Assembly (NCBI RefSeq): GCF_016817355.1
Contig: NZ_JADOTT010000001.1
Span: 1 to 64,000, forward strand
DNA: 64,000 nucleotides
Source of the DNA: Maricaulis parjimensis
GTDB lineage: Bacteria > Pseudomonadota > Alphaproteobacteria > Caulobacterales > Maricaulaceae
Direction of reading: 5' to 3'
Under the pieces are notes generated by a model. That model ran no database searches and had not been told where the DNA came from. It saw only the letters and a list, made by a program, of their open reading frames with translations. Positions within the stretch are counted from its first letter, which is position 1; every line of letters starts with the position of its first letter. Made by a program: the position numbers and the translations under genes. Shown here piece by piece: positions 50,352 through 58,716 of the stretch.

Positions 50352-52400
50352 ATGCGCCTTTCCCTGTCTTCCCTGCCCCTTGCCATCACTGCGCTGAGCC
50401 TGTGCCTGGGTCTGGGCAGCCCTGCACTGGCACAGACCACTGACACTTATGTGGTCATCCAGGCGGGCGAGACAGTTGGCACGCTGACTGCCACGACCGA
50501 TGGCTCCCATATCGCCCTGGAATACGGCGTGCGCTCCAACGGGCGCGGCGCCCGCAATACCCAGGAGATCGAGCTTAATGCCGATGGCATTCCGGTATCC
50601 TGGCATGTCACGGGCAATTCCCTGTTTGGCGACCCGGTCGAGGAGCGCATGACCCAGACGGGCGGTGTGCTGAGCTGGGAGAGCCAGTCGGAGCATGGAA
50701 GTATCGAGGTCGACGCCCCGCAGCTCTATATCGTCAATGATGGCAGCCCCTGGAGTGATGGCCTCTACGTCCGTGCCGTGCTGGCGTCCGGCGGCGCCAG
50801 TCTGCCGGTGGCTCCGGCGGGCACGCTTTCGGTCGAGGAGATCGAGACCGGTCTGGAATTTGACGGTGTGGACGGCGCCCGCGTCTTCCGCCTGACCGGC
50901 CTGGGCCTGGGGTCCGGCTATGTCCTGCTGGATGGCGAGGACCGGCTGGTTGCGAATTTCTCCGGCGGCATGACGATCCTGGAAGAGCATCAGGACCTGG
51001 CCGCCACCCTGTCCGGCCTGCGTGCCGAGATGGAAAACGCCCATCTGGAAGCCCTGCAGGATCAACTCGCCCACACATTCGACCAGCCGGTCGTGATCCG
51101 GAATGTGCGCATATTCCAGCCCGATGCGGGCGTCCTCTCAGAACCCTCTGCCGTAACCGTTTTCGGCAACAGCATCACCGCGATCCAGCCGGACGAGACC
51201 GCCTGGATCGGCGAGGATCATCTGGTGATCGATGGTGAGGGTGGCACGCTGGTTCCGGGCCTGCATGACATGCACGCCCATCTCGGGGCCGACCGGGCCC
51301 TGCGCTATATCTCGGCCGGGGTGACCAGTGTTCGCGACATGGGCAACAGTCCCGACGGCGTCCTGCGTCTGGTAGACCGGATCGAGAGCGGCGAGATTGC
51401 CGGCCCGCGGGCCATGCTGTCCGGCATGATCGAAGGACGGAGCGATTACTCCGTCCATACCGGCATCATTGCCGCCTCCCTGGACGAGGCGCTGGAAGCG
51501 GTACGCTGGTATGCCAGCCATGGCTATTGGCAGATCAAGATCTACAACTCCGTGCCGGGCGAATGGATCGCCCCCATGGTCGAGGAAGCCCATGAATGGG
51601 GCCTGTCGATCACCGGTCATGTCCCGGCTTTCGTGACGCCGGACTATGCCATCGAGACCGGCTATGCCGACATCGCCCATATCAACCAGCTCATGCTGGG
51701 CTGGATGCTGGAAGAGGGTGAGGACACGCGCACGCCAATCCGCCTGACCGGCATGCGCCGCGGGGGCGATCTCGACCTCAATTCAGAGCCGGTCCAGCGC
51801 ACGATCCGCCTGATGCAGGAACATGGCACTGCGCTGGACACGACAGCCGTGACCCTGGAACTCCTCATGATGTCGCGCTCCGGCGAGTTCTCCCCCTCCT
51901 CGCGCGGCCATGTCGAGCACATGCCGGTCGGCGTGCAGCGCAGCCGCCGCCGCGCCTTCGTGACCATCAATGACGAGGAGGATGACCGTGAATACACGGA
52001 GGGCTTCCAGGCCCTGCTGGACACGCTCAACCTGCTCGACCAGTCCGGCATCCGCCTCCTGCCGGGCACGGATAATGGTTATGGCTTCACCGTGCATCGC
52101 GAGCTGGAACTCTATGTCCGGGCCGGCATTTCCCCGGCCCGCACCCTGGCCTATGCGACCCTGGAAGCGGAACGTCATATGGGGCGCGACGCCTGGCTGG
52201 GCTCGATCGAAGTGGGCAAGCGCGCCGACTTCATCCTGGTGCCGGGCAATCCGCTGGAAGACATTTCCGAGATCCGCCGCATCCGCCTGGTGATGAAGAA
52301 CGGTGTCGCCTATCTGCCCGCCGAGATGCACCGCGCCATGGGGATTGATCCCTTTGTTGAACCGGTCGCACTGCCGGCAGCGCAGGAGGACGACGAATAA
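50352..52400 (+). CDS. Exported amidohydrolase (prolidase/Xaa-dipeptidase-like, COG1228 type)
   Basis: A 682-residue protein with a signal peptide (MRLSLSSLPLAITALSLCLG, ending ALAQ). An N-terminal beta domain (about 25-240) is followed by an amidohydrolase barrel. The metal ligands are GLHDMHAHLG (His-x-His), the Lys in QIKIYNS, His in ITGHVPA and DIAHINQ, and Asp in LLPGTDNGY. The type includes periplasmic dipeptidases from Caulobacter, so peptide hydrolysis is more likely than imidazolone hydrolysis. GGAG lies seven bases before ATG 50352. The stop overlaps the next gene by one base. Confidence 0.86.
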   Translation: MRLSLSSLPLAITALSLCLGLGSPALAQTTDTYVVIQAGETVGTLTATTDGSHIALEYGVRSNGRGARNTQEIELNADGIPVSWHVTGNSLFGDPVEERMTQTGGVLSWESQSEHGSIEVDAPQLYIVNDGSPWSDGLYVRAVLASGGASLPVAPAGTLSVEEIETGLEFDGVDGARVFRLTGLGLGSGYVLLDGEDRLVANFSGGMTILEEHQDLAATLSGLRAEMENAHLEALQDQLAHTFDQPVVIRNVRIFQPDAGVLSEPSAVTVFGNSITAIQPDETAWIGEDHLVIDGEGGTLVPGLHDMHAHLGADRALRYISAGVTSVRDMGNSPDGVLRLVDRIESGEIAGPRAMLSGMIEGRSDYSVHTGIIAASLDEALEAVRWYASHGYWQIKIYNSVPGEWIAPMVEEAHEWGLSITGHVPAFVTPDYAIETGYADIAHINQLMLGWMLEEGEDTRTPIRLTGMRRGGDLDLNSEPVQRTIRLMQEHGTALDTTAVTLELLMMSRSGEFSPSSRGHVEHMPVGVQRSRRRAFVTINDEEDDREYTEGFQALLDTLNLLDQSGIRLLPGTDNGYGFTVHRELELYVRAGISPARTLAYATLEAERHMGRDAWLGSIEVGKRADFILVPGNPLEDISEIRRIRLVMKNGVAYLPAEMHRAMGIDPFVEPVALPAAQEDDE

Positions 52401-53371
52401 TGCGGGTCATCAGCCAGTCATTCGTTCGCGAACACCTCACCTATCCGGCCGCCATCCGCTTGGTGCGCGCCGGCATGATGGCGCTCTCGAACGGGCAGAG
52501 CATTCAGCCACTGCGCTCCATCGTGCACATGGCCGAGGGGCGCATGTTCGGCGTGATGCCCGGCGCGCTGGGCGAGTGGCAGGATTTCGGTGCCAAGCTG
52601 GTGAGTGTGTTTCCGGGCAATTTCGCCGCCGGTATCCAATCCCACCAGGGCGGCATCCTGATGTTTGAGCCAAAGACCGGCAGCCCGACCGCCCTGATCC
52701 ATGCCGGCGAAGTGACCGGCATCCGCACCGGCGCCGCCAGCGCCGCCGCGACCGACGCCATGGCGCGTCCGGATGCAGAGATACTGACCCTGGTCGGTTA
52801 TGGCGAACAGGCCGTCTCGCATCTTCACGCCATCGCTGAAATCCGCACACTGAAAACCGTCTGGGTTACCGGGCGCTCGGCGGACAAGGCGGAGGCGTTC
52901 GCCCGGACCCAATCCCGGCTGACCGGGCTGGATGTCCGCGCCGAACCGGATATCGACCGCGCGGTGTCCCGGGCCGATATCCTCTGCACGGTGACGGCTG
53001 CCACCGAACCGGTCGTGACCAGTGACCATGTCAAACCGGGCACGCATATCAATGCGGTCGGATCGAGCTATGCCGGACCGGTGGAAATCGACAATGCCCT
53101 GGTGGCCCGGTCCCGCTTCATTGCGGATCACCGTGCCGGCGTGCTGGAACAAGGTGGTGAATTCCGCTCCGCCAAGGCCGCCGGCCTGGTGGACGACGAC
53201 CATGTCGTCGGAGAGATCGGACAGGTCTATCTCGGCCAGCTGGATGGCCGGACCTCAGCCGAAGAAATCACGGTCTACAAATCCCTCGGGCATATCGTGC
53301 AGGATCTGGTCTGCGGCCAATTCCTGCACGCCAAGGCCGCAGAACTGGGCCTGCCCGAACTCGATTTCTGA
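52400..53371 (+). CDS. Ornithine cyclodeaminase/mu-crystallin family protein, copy 1
   Basis: A 323-residue cytoplasmic protein with a Rossmann fold. It has the TGIRTGAASAAATDAMARPDAEILTLVGYGEQAVSHL segment (NAD(P)-binding), ITVYKSLGHIVQDL at the C-terminus and HINAVGSSYAGPVEID. The family includes ornithine cyclodeaminase, alanine dehydrogenase, ketimine reductases and ectoine-type enzymes; the substrate cannot be told from sequence. It starts in an overlap with the amidohydrolase stop (TAATG). It is convergent with the second S10 gene with no gap (palindromic TGATCA at the stops). Confidence 0.88.
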   Translation: MRVISQSFVREHLTYPAAIRLVRAGMMALSNGQSIQPLRSIVHMAEGRMFGVMPGALGEWQDFGAKLVSVFPGNFAAGIQSHQGGILMFEPKTGSPTALIHAGEVTGIRTGAASAAATDAMARPDAEILTLVGYGEQAVSHLHAIAEIRTLKTVWVTGRSADKAEAFARTQSRLTGLDVRAEPDIDRAVSRADILCTVTAATEPVVTSDHVKPGTHINAVGSSYAGPVEIDNALVARSRFIADHRAGVLEQGGEFRSAKAAGLVDDDHVVGEIGQVYLGQLDGRTSAEEITVYKSLGHIVQDLVCGQFLHAKAAELGLPELDF

Positions 53372-54865
53372 TCAGTCCCCGTCCAGAACGAGGAATTCCC
53401 GCACGGCCTCGCCCAGAAGGGCCCGATTGGCCTCGCCCACGAAGACGGAATGCCCGGCCGGGAAATAGGCCGCTGTCAAACGATCCGCCGGAACACCCGC
53501 CTGCACCAGGCCATGACGCCCCGCATAGGCCGGCGTGGACAGGTCGTAATAGCCGGCCGCCCAGAACAGGCGCAGATCCGGGTCCGCGTCCATCGCCTCG
53601 GCATAAAACGCGTTCGTCCCGCCAAAGCCGGTGAACCCGTCCGGACCCCAATCCCAGGCGCGATTGACGTCCAGATTGAGGGCGCGATAGGGCGTGGCCG
53701 GCTCAAAACCCAGCCAGTCCTGGAAATAGGCTTCCACGATGGAGGCATGGACCGCCGGATCAAATCCGTGGGCACTTTCCAGGCCGGACGTGTCGACACT
53801 GTCGGGATGATAGGACAGGCCCGGATCATCATAGGGCGGGCGTTGTTCCGGCGCGTCGAGCGAGCGCGTGGCCCGCGTGTCCAGCTGTCCGGTCCGCACG
53901 CCTTCATCCTCCAGCAGATGCAGCATGAAATCGCGATTGCTCAGCCGCAGATCGAGGCTGGCGATACAATCCGCCGGCAGGCCGATCCAGGCCGACATCT
54001 CCTCTGCCAGGGCCTGAATGTCGGCGTCTGACAGGGCCTCCCCCTCATTCAGGGCCGGCCAGTAGCGCGTTTCGACAAACTCGACCGCGCCTTCGAATAC
54101 GTCTTCCGCGGTACGGCCGGTCTGATCGATACGGCCATGATACCAGGCCGTCGCCGCCATGGTGGGGAAGCGCACCGCATAGGAGAGATCGCCTTCGCGC
54201 ATGTCGGCAACCAAGGCAAAGAGAAGGATGCCGTCAAAATGCAGGTCCGGCGCGACCCGCGTGATCTCGCCAGCCCGGACCGTGCCATAGGACTGACCCA
54301 GCAGATAACGAGGCGAGGCCTCGCGGTCATGGCGTTTCAACCAGGACTCGATCACCGCCGCAACAGAGACAGCATCCCCGTTCGGGCTCCAGAATTGCGC
54401 GCCATCGGCCTCGCTCTCGGGCACGGAATAGCCGGTGCCGACCGGATCGATGAACACCAGGTCGGCCACATCCAGCAGACTGTCCGGATTGGGCGCCAGG
54501 ACAGCCTCATCGCCCTCGCCAAACCGGCGCTGCGGGCCGAAGGCGCCGAAATGCAGCGGCGTGGTCGAGGCTCCCGGACCGCCATTGAACAGGAAGAGGA
54601 CCGGCCGGGTCTCCGGATGATCGCCATCCGCCAGATAGGTCGTGGTCACCATGCGACCGGCAATCTCGCCATCCGCGCCAGGCAGGAGGGTGGTTTCCAC
54701 CAGCGCCGAGTAGCTCACCGGAACGCCATTGAAGACGCCGTCATGCTCGCTGAGCGCGCTGGCCCCGGTGGGCAGGCCTGTATCGCGGGGCGTGGCCGGC
54801 TGGGCACAGGCCGCCAGGGCCAGGCAGGCGGTGGCGGCGAGAAAGCGGGTCGGGATCAATTTCAT
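53372..54865 (-). CDS. S10 family serine carboxypeptidase-like lipoprotein, copy 2
   Basis: A 497-residue exported lipoprotein (lipobox LALAAC). It has the S10 fold: LFLFNGGPGASTTPLHFGAFGP, the nucleophile LLGQSYGTVRAGE, and probable Asp/His in AAGYYDLSTP and YFPAGHSVFVGE. It is the same length as the protein at 48102. It differs in having Gln in place of the Glu that precedes the catalytic Ser, which may alter binding of the substrate C-terminus. It overlaps the upstream APC permease gene by 4 bases (ATGA). Confidence 0.88.
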   Translation of the reverse strand: MKLIPTRFLAATACLALAACAQPATPRDTGLPTGASALSEHDGVFNGVPVSYSALVETTLLPGADGEIAGRMVTTTYLADGDHPETRPVLFLFNGGPGASTTPLHFGAFGPQRRFGEGDEAVLAPNPDSLLDVADLVFIDPVGTGYSVPESEADGAQFWSPNGDAVSVAAVIESWLKRHDREASPRYLLGQSYGTVRAGEITRVAPDLHFDGILLFALVADMREGDLSYAVRFPTMAATAWYHGRIDQTGRTAEDVFEGAVEFVETRYWPALNEGEALSDADIQALAEEMSAWIGLPADCIASLDLRLSNRDFMLHLLEDEGVRTGQLDTRATRSLDAPEQRPPYDDPGLSYHPDSVDTSGLESAHGFDPAVHASIVEAYFQDWLGFEPATPYRALNLDVNRAWDWGPDGFTGFGGTNAFYAEAMDADPDLRLFWAAGYYDLSTPAYAGRHGLVQAGVPADRLTAAYFPAGHSVFVGEANRALLGEAVREFLVLDGD

Positions 54866-56184
54866 GCATCGGGCTCCTGTCCGGCCGCCGCTTTGGTCCG
54901 GTGGCGGATGATGTAGACGATCGCGCCGACCAGGCCCCAGCCGGCAAGAATGAGATAGGGCCGCCAGTCCGTGGAAATCCCCAACAGGGTCACGCTGATG
55001 GCCATGACGATACCCAGCACGGCCCAGACCTCGACCGCCTTGGCAGACAGTTTGAAGGCGGACTGTTCATGCAGATCCGGGCGCGTCCGCACGATGCGGA
55101 TCGCGGACAGGCAGGTGGTGCAGTATTTCAGCAGAACCGGAATGTTCACGGCCAGGAAGAGCGCGGCCAGATTCACCGGGAAGAGCAGGCCGACCATGCA
55201 GGCCATGAAGGCCGCAGCCAGCGCGAAATGCGGTGTGCCGAATTTGGGGTGCACGCGGCCGAAAAATTCCGGCAGCGCCCCGGCCCGTCCCATGGCGTAG
55301 AAGGAGCGGCTGAACGTCATGCACAGCGCGTTGAGCGAAGTGCCGATGGCGGCGATGGCGGCCAGGGCGACAATCGGACGGGCGCGTTCTTCACCCACCA
55401 GCACAGCCACGGCATCGAGGATCGGGGTCTCGCTGGCGCCCAGGGCCTGCGGTCCCAGCAGGCCCAGACAGACCCCGGCGACCAGTGTGTAGACGACCAC
55501 TGAGGTGATGATGGCCGCCGCAATCCCCAGCGGAATATTGCGGCGTCCATTGCGCACTTCGCCGCCGACTTCCGTGGCGGCCTCGATCCCGAAGAAGAGG
55601 CCCACCAGGAGCGGGATGGTGGCGAGAACCCCGCCCCAGCCTTCCGGCATGAAGGGCGCGAAGGCGGCCGGCTCGACCGATGGCGCGCCGGCCACGGCAA
55701 AAATGCAGAAGAAGACCACGAGCGCGGCCATGAGCACGGTCTGGATCGACGCCGCCAGGGCCACGCCGAACAGGTTGAGCCCGAACACGATCACGAAGAG
55801 GCCCGCCATCGCTGCCTTGGTTGGAACTGGGATGAGAAAGGAGAGATACCGCACCAGGACAAGCGCCAGGATGAACATCGCGCCGACATTGCCGGCAATG
55901 CGCAGCCAGACGATGGCGAAGGCCAGCTTTTCCGACACGAAACGGCGGGGCCATTCATAGGACGCCCCGGAGGTCGGCAGGGTGGAGCCCATGAAGGCAT
56001 AGGTCACCGCAATCACGAACATCGGGATGGCGGCGAGCGGGACGGCCAGCAGCATGGCCGGACCGGCCAGTTGGGTGGCCGGCGCGATCACGGAGAAGAT
56101 CGACACGCCGATCGCCGTGCCCAGGCCCAGGGCGATGACAGGCAGGAGGCCGACGCCCTGTTTCAACTGACGCAACTCACTCAT
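54862..56184 (-). CDS. APC family amino acid permease
   Basis: A 440-residue inner-membrane transporter with twelve predicted helices. The amino acid/polyamine permease pattern is ALGLGTAIGVSIFSVIAPATQLAGPAMLLAVPLAAIP (the helix 1 substrate-binding GxGxxxG region). Internal AFMGSTLPTSGASYEWPRRF and GIEAATEVGGEVRNGRRNIPLGI follow. It would import the free amino acids released by periplasmic peptidases of this island. It is coupled by ATGA overlaps to the OCD-family gene upstream and the S10 gene downstream. Confidence 0.91.
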   Translation of the reverse strand: MSELRQLKQGVGLLPVIALGLGTAIGVSIFSVIAPATQLAGPAMLLAVPLAAIPMFVIAVTYAFMGSTLPTSGASYEWPRRFVSEKLAFAIVWLRIAGNVGAMFILALVLVRYLSFLIPVPTKAAMAGLFVIVFGLNLFGVALAASIQTVLMAALVVFFCIFAVAGAPSVEPAAFAPFMPEGWGGVLATIPLLVGLFFGIEAATEVGGEVRNGRRNIPLGIAAAIITSVVVYTLVAGVCLGLLGPQALGASETPILDAVAVLVGEERARPIVALAAIAAIGTSLNALCMTFSRSFYAMGRAGALPEFFGRVHPKFGTPHFALAAAFMACMVGLLFPVNLAALFLAVNIPVLLKYCTTCLSAIRIVRTRPDLHEQSAFKLSAKAVEVWAVLGIVMAISVTLLGISTDWRPYLILAGWGLVGAIVYIIRHRTKAAAGQEPDA

Positions 56185-57134
56185 TGGGGTCTCCGCAGGG
56201 ATTGGTAGAGCCAGGCCACGGCAGACAGGTCCTGCACGGCGTGACCAAGGGATTTGAAGACGGTGATGTCGGTTGCGGACTGGCGGCCCGGTGCCTCACC
56301 GGCCATGACGGCGCCGATCTCGGCCTCCAGCCGGTCCGCGCTGTAGCGCCCGCTTTCGATGGCCCGCAGGAGCTCGCCGCCATGCGCTTCGACATGCGGA
56401 CGATGATCGGGAAAGACGCGGGCCTTCACCAGAAGATCGGTATCGGTTTCCGCCGCCATCGGGCCGGAGGATCCGACCAGGTTCACATGCGTGCCGGGAC
56501 GCACCCACGCACCGGGCAGGACCGGCTCACGCGACGCCGTCACCGTGCAGATGATGTCGGCCGCCTCGACCGCGTCCCGGACTGAGGCGCACGCCCGGAC
56601 CGGATAACCCGCCTCGCGCAGATCGGCGGCCAGGCCGTCTGTCTTGGCCGGATCGCGGCCCCAGACGGTGACAGCGTCCAGCGTCCGGACACGGGCCAGC
56701 GCATCGATATGGGCGCGGGCCTGCAGGCCGGTCCCGATCAGCGCCAGACGCGAGGCATCCTTGCGGGCCAACACATCCGTCGCAGCAGCGCTCATCGCGG
56801 CGGTCCGGATCCGCGTGATCTCGGACGCATCCGCCACGCAGACGGGCTTGCCGCTGACCCGGTCGAACAGGATCACGAGGCCCTCATGCGCCTTGTGGTC
56901 GGCATGGGCATAGACACTGACCAGTTTGGCACCGAAGCCCTGCTCGCCGGTCAGCGCGCCTGGCATGAGCGCAAAGGTCTGCCCCTCGCCCAGCGCGATG
57001 AAGGAGCGCAACAGCTCGCCCTCCTCTGCCGAGGACAGGCCGGGCATGACCTCGCGCATCAGGCGGATGCACGTCTCCATGTCCAGCGATTGCCGGACTG
57101 TGCGGGCATCGAGAAAGAGCGGGCTGTCCGTCAA
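56181..57134 (-). CDS. Ornithine cyclodeaminase/mu-crystallin family protein, copy 2
   Basis: A 317-residue paralogue-like relative of the protein at 52400. It has the GIRTAAMSAAATDVLARKDASRLALIGTGLQARAHIDAL Rossmann segment, HVNLVGSSGPMAAETD, and TDITVFKSLGHAVQDLSAV at the C-terminus. It is likely an NAD(P)H-dependent cyclodeaminase, imine reductase or amino acid dehydrogenase. It overlaps the permease gene by 4 bases and the class V aminotransferase gene by 4 bases, so these form one operon and the substrate probably comes from that enzyme or the permease. Confidence 0.88.
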   Translation of the reverse strand: MTDSPLFLDARTVRQSLDMETCIRLMREVMPGLSSAEEGELLRSFIALGEGQTFALMPGALTGEQGFGAKLVSVYAHADHKAHEGLVILFDRVSGKPVCVADASEITRIRTAAMSAAATDVLARKDASRLALIGTGLQARAHIDALARVRTLDAVTVWGRDPAKTDGLAADLREAGYPVRACASVRDAVEAADIICTVTASREPVLPGAWVRPGTHVNLVGSSGPMAAETDTDLLVKARVFPDHRPHVEAHGGELLRAIESGRYSADRLEAEIGAVMAGEAPGRQSATDITVFKSLGHAVQDLSAVAWLYQSLRRPQ

Positions 57135-58396
57135 GAAAGCGCCTCGAGCACGCGGTCGATATCCGCTTCCGAATTGAACACGGACGGGGAAATGCGCAGG
57201 CGATGGCGCGACAGGGAGACATGCACGCCGGCCGCGTTGAGACGCTCATAAAGGTCTGCCCGGGCATTCTCGCGGGCCCAGGCGATGAGCGGGCCGGTAC
57301 TGTCTTCCGGCGTCAGCGGTTCAAAGCCCAGGCGCGGCATTTCCCGGCGGGCCTTCTCGATCAGGGGCTGGCGCCAGGCCTGGATGTTCGCGATGCCCCG
57401 GCCGGCCAGATAGTCCAGCGACCAGTCCAGATGCGCGACCCCGGTATTGGAATAGGTGCCCATGGCAAACAGGCCGGTCGCATCATCGCGCGCGCCCGTC
57501 TCGAAAGGCTCATCACCCGGCGGATCATAGGGGTAGGCATGGCTGGCGAAGCTGGCGAGCTGCTGATAGCCGGCCTGCGGACGCTCCAGCTGCCCGATCA
57601 GATCGCCGCGGACATACATGAAGCCCAGCCCCATATCGCCCATCATCCATTTGAAGCTGGAATTGGCCATGAAATCGATGCCGGACGCCTTCACATCGAC
57701 GGGCACGGACCCGACCGCGTGGACCGCGTCGACATAGACATGGGCCCCATGGGCGTGCGCCATTTCGGCGACGGCCGCCAGATCGTGCTGGAAACCGTTG
57801 ATGGTGGAAATCGCGGAGATCGAGACCAGGCGCGTATCCGGCGTCATCGCCGCGGCCATGTCTTCCAGATAGATCCGGTTGTCGCGCATCGGGATGATGA
57901 CGACCTCCATCCCGGCCGCTTCCAGCTCGTTGTACAGATGGAAGGAGCCGAAGAAGTGGAGCACATCGGTGACGATCCGCCCGCCCCGGCGCGGCAGGCC
58001 GAGACAATTCACGGCCATCTGCTCGCCCGCCGAAGTGGAGGTGATATAGGCCACCTCTGACGCTTCGGCATTGATGAGATCGGCATAGCGCTGCAGGACC
58101 GAACCGCGCAGCCGGCCGATGGAATAATCCCCGCCTTCGCCATTCATGCCGCGCGAGGCCAGATAGGTCTCGACCGCACGCCGCGCGCCCTGGCTGACCG
58201 GGTGGACAGAGCCGGAATTGAGATAGCTGCCCTCAATTCCGGGAAACTCGGTGAGGTCGGGAAAGGCCGACGGCAGGCCTGGTGCCGGGTCGGACGGCTG
58301 GGCAGAGGCCCGGGCGGCACCGCTGGCGAGCGGCAATGCGGCGGCTCCCGCGAGATAGGCCCGGCGCGTCAGTCCGTCTTTCGCTCTCTGCGTCAT
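57131..58396 (-). CDS. Tat-exported class V aminotransferase-fold PLP enzyme
   Basis: A 421-residue enzyme of the class V fold (isopenicillin N epimerase/cysteine desulfurase-like). A twin-arginine leader LTRRAYLAGAAALPLASGAA at residues 9-28 implies export in the folded, cofactor-loaded state. Class V motifs are TSTSAGEQMAVNCL, the PLP-binding YVDAVHAVGSVPVDV with Asp, and SSFKWMMGDMGLGFMYV with the Schiff-base Lys. ATG 58396 follows AGGAGA. A substrate is not evident: epimerisation, desulfuration or deamination of an amino acid or peptide end are options. It is the promoter-proximal gene of a four-gene operon. Confidence 0.84.
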   Translation of the reverse strand: MTQRAKDGLTRRAYLAGAAALPLASGAARASAQPSDPAPGLPSAFPDLTEFPGIEGSYLNSGSVHPVSQGARRAVETYLASRGMNGEGGDYSIGRLRGSVLQRYADLINAEASEVAYITSTSAGEQMAVNCLGLPRRGGRIVTDVLHFFGSFHLYNELEAAGMEVVIIPMRDNRIYLEDMAAAMTPDTRLVSISAISTINGFQHDLAAVAEMAHAHGAHVYVDAVHAVGSVPVDVKASGIDFMANSSFKWMMGDMGLGFMYVRGDLIGQLERPQAGYQQLASFASHAYPYDPPGDEPFETGARDDATGLFAMGTYSNTGVAHLDWSLDYLAGRGIANIQAWRQPLIEKARREMPRLGFEPLTPEDSTGPLIAWARENARADLYERLNAAGVHVSLSRHRLRISPSVFNSEADIDRVLEALS

Positions 58397-58487
58397 CACT
58401 GTCTCCTGCAAACGCCTGCTAGCCGGTCTACAGAATAAAAGCCCGGCCAGCCCGGTTTCATTCCTTATCACGCCCGCAAACCGGCCA

Positions 58488-58508
58488 TGGCGCATTCGTT
58501 ATGCGCCA
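58488..58508. promoter_or_regulatory. Perfect inverted repeat in the divergent promoter region
   Basis: TGGCGCAT-N5-ATGCGCCA, a perfect 8-bp inverted repeat, lies in the 320-base region between the class V enzyme gene (minus) and the M61 peptidase gene (plus). It is 92 bases ahead of the former. Its size and symmetry fit a dimeric regulator site. A hairpin role is possible but no T-run follows. Nothing else of note was found in the gap. Confidence 0.4.
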
Positions 58509-58716
58509 GGCCACCCCCTGGAGAACTGTCTTGCCGCCAAATCGGCCTTGCACGACGTTACGTATCGGTAATATCGCGCCAGACAGCTAAGTGATGCGAC
58601 AAGACCGGAACCAGAGCCGATCCGCGAATAAACTTGCCGCGCCCCTGCGGAGAATTGGCAAAACCTTTCCGGCCCGGCTCGGCTAATCTGACACCCAGGC
58701 TTCAGGGAGAGTGTCC

